DNA from: Elusimicrobiota bacterium
Lineage (GTDB): Bacteria > Elusimicrobiota > Endomicrobiia > CG1-02-37-114 > JAHJSO01
Reading direction: 5' to 3'
NCBI GenBank assembly: GCA_018830385.1
Contig: JAHJSO010000210.1
Coordinates: 1-12,783, forward strand
DNA: 12,783 nt
Shown: positions 12,254-12,783 of the stretch, in pieces
Layout: each line of letters starts with the position of its first letter
How positions within the stretch are numbered: position 1 is the stretch's first letter
The notes under the pieces: generated by a model
The model's database searches: none
The model's input: only the letters and a program-made list of their open reading frames with translations
What the model was told of the DNA's origin: nothing
Made by a program: the position numbers and the translations under genes

Positions 12254-12311
12254 TGCCCCTCCTTTTTATTTATACCATTTTACTGGTATAAAAATCAAGC
12301 GGAGCATTACA
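12254..12311 (-). mobile_element. Solo insertion-sequence end, copy 2, with promoter and ribosome-binding site
   Basis: This is the second copy of the 58-base block at 8437-8494. It has TTGATT (12293-12298), an 18-base spacer and TATAAA (12269-12274), with the same 9-bp palindrome over the spacer. Here the promoter leads to the transposase start at 12251. Both copies begin at TGTAATGC on the minus strand and unrelated sequence lies outside, which places the element end there. The remaining 78 bases to the lipoprotein stop (12312-12389) show nothing but a small CCCTTTAAGGG palindrome and an A+T-only dyad. Confidence 0.7.
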
Positions 12312-12389
12312 CCCCTTAAAGGGTCAATTCTCGGTTGCAATACACAAGGTGGGACAGAAATAACAGAAATAAGAAAAATTACAATTTTT

Positions 12390-12722
12390 TTAGTGTGATG
12401 GTTTTATCTCTTCATCAGGAAAACTTGTGTTATATGTGAAACTTTTAACCACACCATTCTTATCAAACTTAATATAGAGGTCTCTGGTGTGTTTTGACCC
12501 CAATAAATTAAGCTTATAATAGAGATATGTCCATGTCAGGTCGCCATCTTCTATTCCCTTGCGGTTTGGTTCACCAAATGTTTTTCTTATATCATTCATA
12601 GTGGTTTTGTCATTCTCAATTCTAGGAATATCCAGCGTCTGAAAATTACGACCAATGGTCATACACCCGACAAGCAAAAAAAGCAAAAATACTGCCAAAA
12701 ATATTTTTGAATTGTAAATCAT
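12390..12722 (-). CDS. Small outer-membrane-type lipoprotein, BamE/SmpA-like
   Basis: The 110-residue protein has a lipoprotein signal peptide: positive N-terminus, hydrophobic stretch (7-18) and lipobox LVGC, with Cys20 as the acylated residue. The mature part has the SmpA/OmlA pattern: TTMNDIRKTFGEPNRKG followed by DGDLTWTYLYYK and a short beta-rich C-terminus. BamE proteins stabilise the complex that inserts outer-membrane proteins, but this fold occurs in many lipoproteins of unknown role and no other bam gene is near. The ATG at 12722 has GGA a few bases upstream and a perfect -10 box further up. The residue after Cys20 is Met, which does not signal inner-membrane retention. Confidence is good for a lipoprotein and moderate for the BamE-like domain. 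Confidence 0.78.
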   Translation of the reverse strand: MIYNSKIFLAVFLLFLLVGCMTIGRNFQTLDIPRIENDKTTMNDIRKTFGEPNRKGIEDGDLTWTYLYYKLNLLGSKHTRDLYIKFDKNGVVKSFTYNTSFPDEEIKPSH

Positions 12723-12734
12723 TTATTCCGTTGT

Positions 12735-12740
12735 ATTATA
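12735..12740 (-). promoter_or_regulatory. -10 box of the lipoprotein gene
   Basis: TATAAT on the minus strand lies 13 bases before the ATG. Only T-rich sequence is found at -35, so transcription may begin very close to the start codon. At the window edge GAAAGGAG precedes ATG (about 12772), but that frame closes after six codons. Confidence 0.45.
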
Positions 12741-12783
12741 GAGTTAGTTGTGGTTATAAAAATCTATAACACATTCTCCTTTC

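Noticed and set aside
12340..12395. Terminator after the lipoprotein gene
   Set aside because: The dyad AAAAATT/AATTTTT has no G-C pairs and a two-base loop, too weak to call.

Overview
The window comes from a diderm bacterium that makes cobalamin. Evidence for an outer membrane is the lipobox protein with a BamE/SmpA-like fold at the right end. The coding genes and both tRNAs are on the minus strand, so the text reads right to left in transcription order. Dispersed palindromic repeats, insertion-sequence fragments and an intron-bearing tRNA suggest a repeat-rich environmental genome. I cannot assign a phylum.

Right end (12783 to 9214). A small lipoprotein gene is followed by a solo insertion-sequence end with a truncated transposase start. 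Next is a partial copy of the tRNA-Ala upstream region, then tRNA-Ala(GGC). Then come dnaX and recR. A palindromic repeat sits between a perfect ribosome-binding site and the dnaX start. The usual ybaB between dnaX and recR is absent. A good promoter inside the 3' end of recR leads into a duplicated 5' fragment of tRNA-Asn, a hairpin-rich spacer, and the real tRNA-Asn(GUU).

Middle (9251 to 6294). tRNA-Asn is interrupted inside its anticodon by a 578-nt group I intron that closely resembles the IC3 introns of cyanobacterial and plastid tRNA-Leu. Its P1 loop holds an HNH endonuclease reading frame. That frame starts on the first intron nucleotide and is broken by an in-frame TGA. Past a terminator lies a second copy of the same solo insertion-sequence end, whose outward promoter points at a U32-family gene. 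The U32 gene is visibly richer in A+T than its neighbours.

Left (6290 to 1). A promoter with a 17-base spacer opens a cobalamin operon: pduX (threonine kinase), cobD (threonine-phosphate decarboxylase), cobQ (cobyric acid synthase), cbiB (adenosylcobinamide-phosphate synthase) and a small eight-cysteine protein of the family often found beside cobalamin genes. PduX and CobD make the aminopropanol phosphate that CbiB joins to the cobyric acid made by CobQ. An orphan tungstate-type permease (tupB) follows, and then an ECF sigma factor that runs off the left edge. A repeat array lies between cbiB and the cysteine-rich gene and encodes the last residues of CbiB. A second repeat type overlaps the sigma factor start.

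The item most worth following up is the tRNA-Asn locus: the intron, the endonuclease starting at the splice site, the nonsense codon, and the duplicated tRNA 5' end with its structured spacer.
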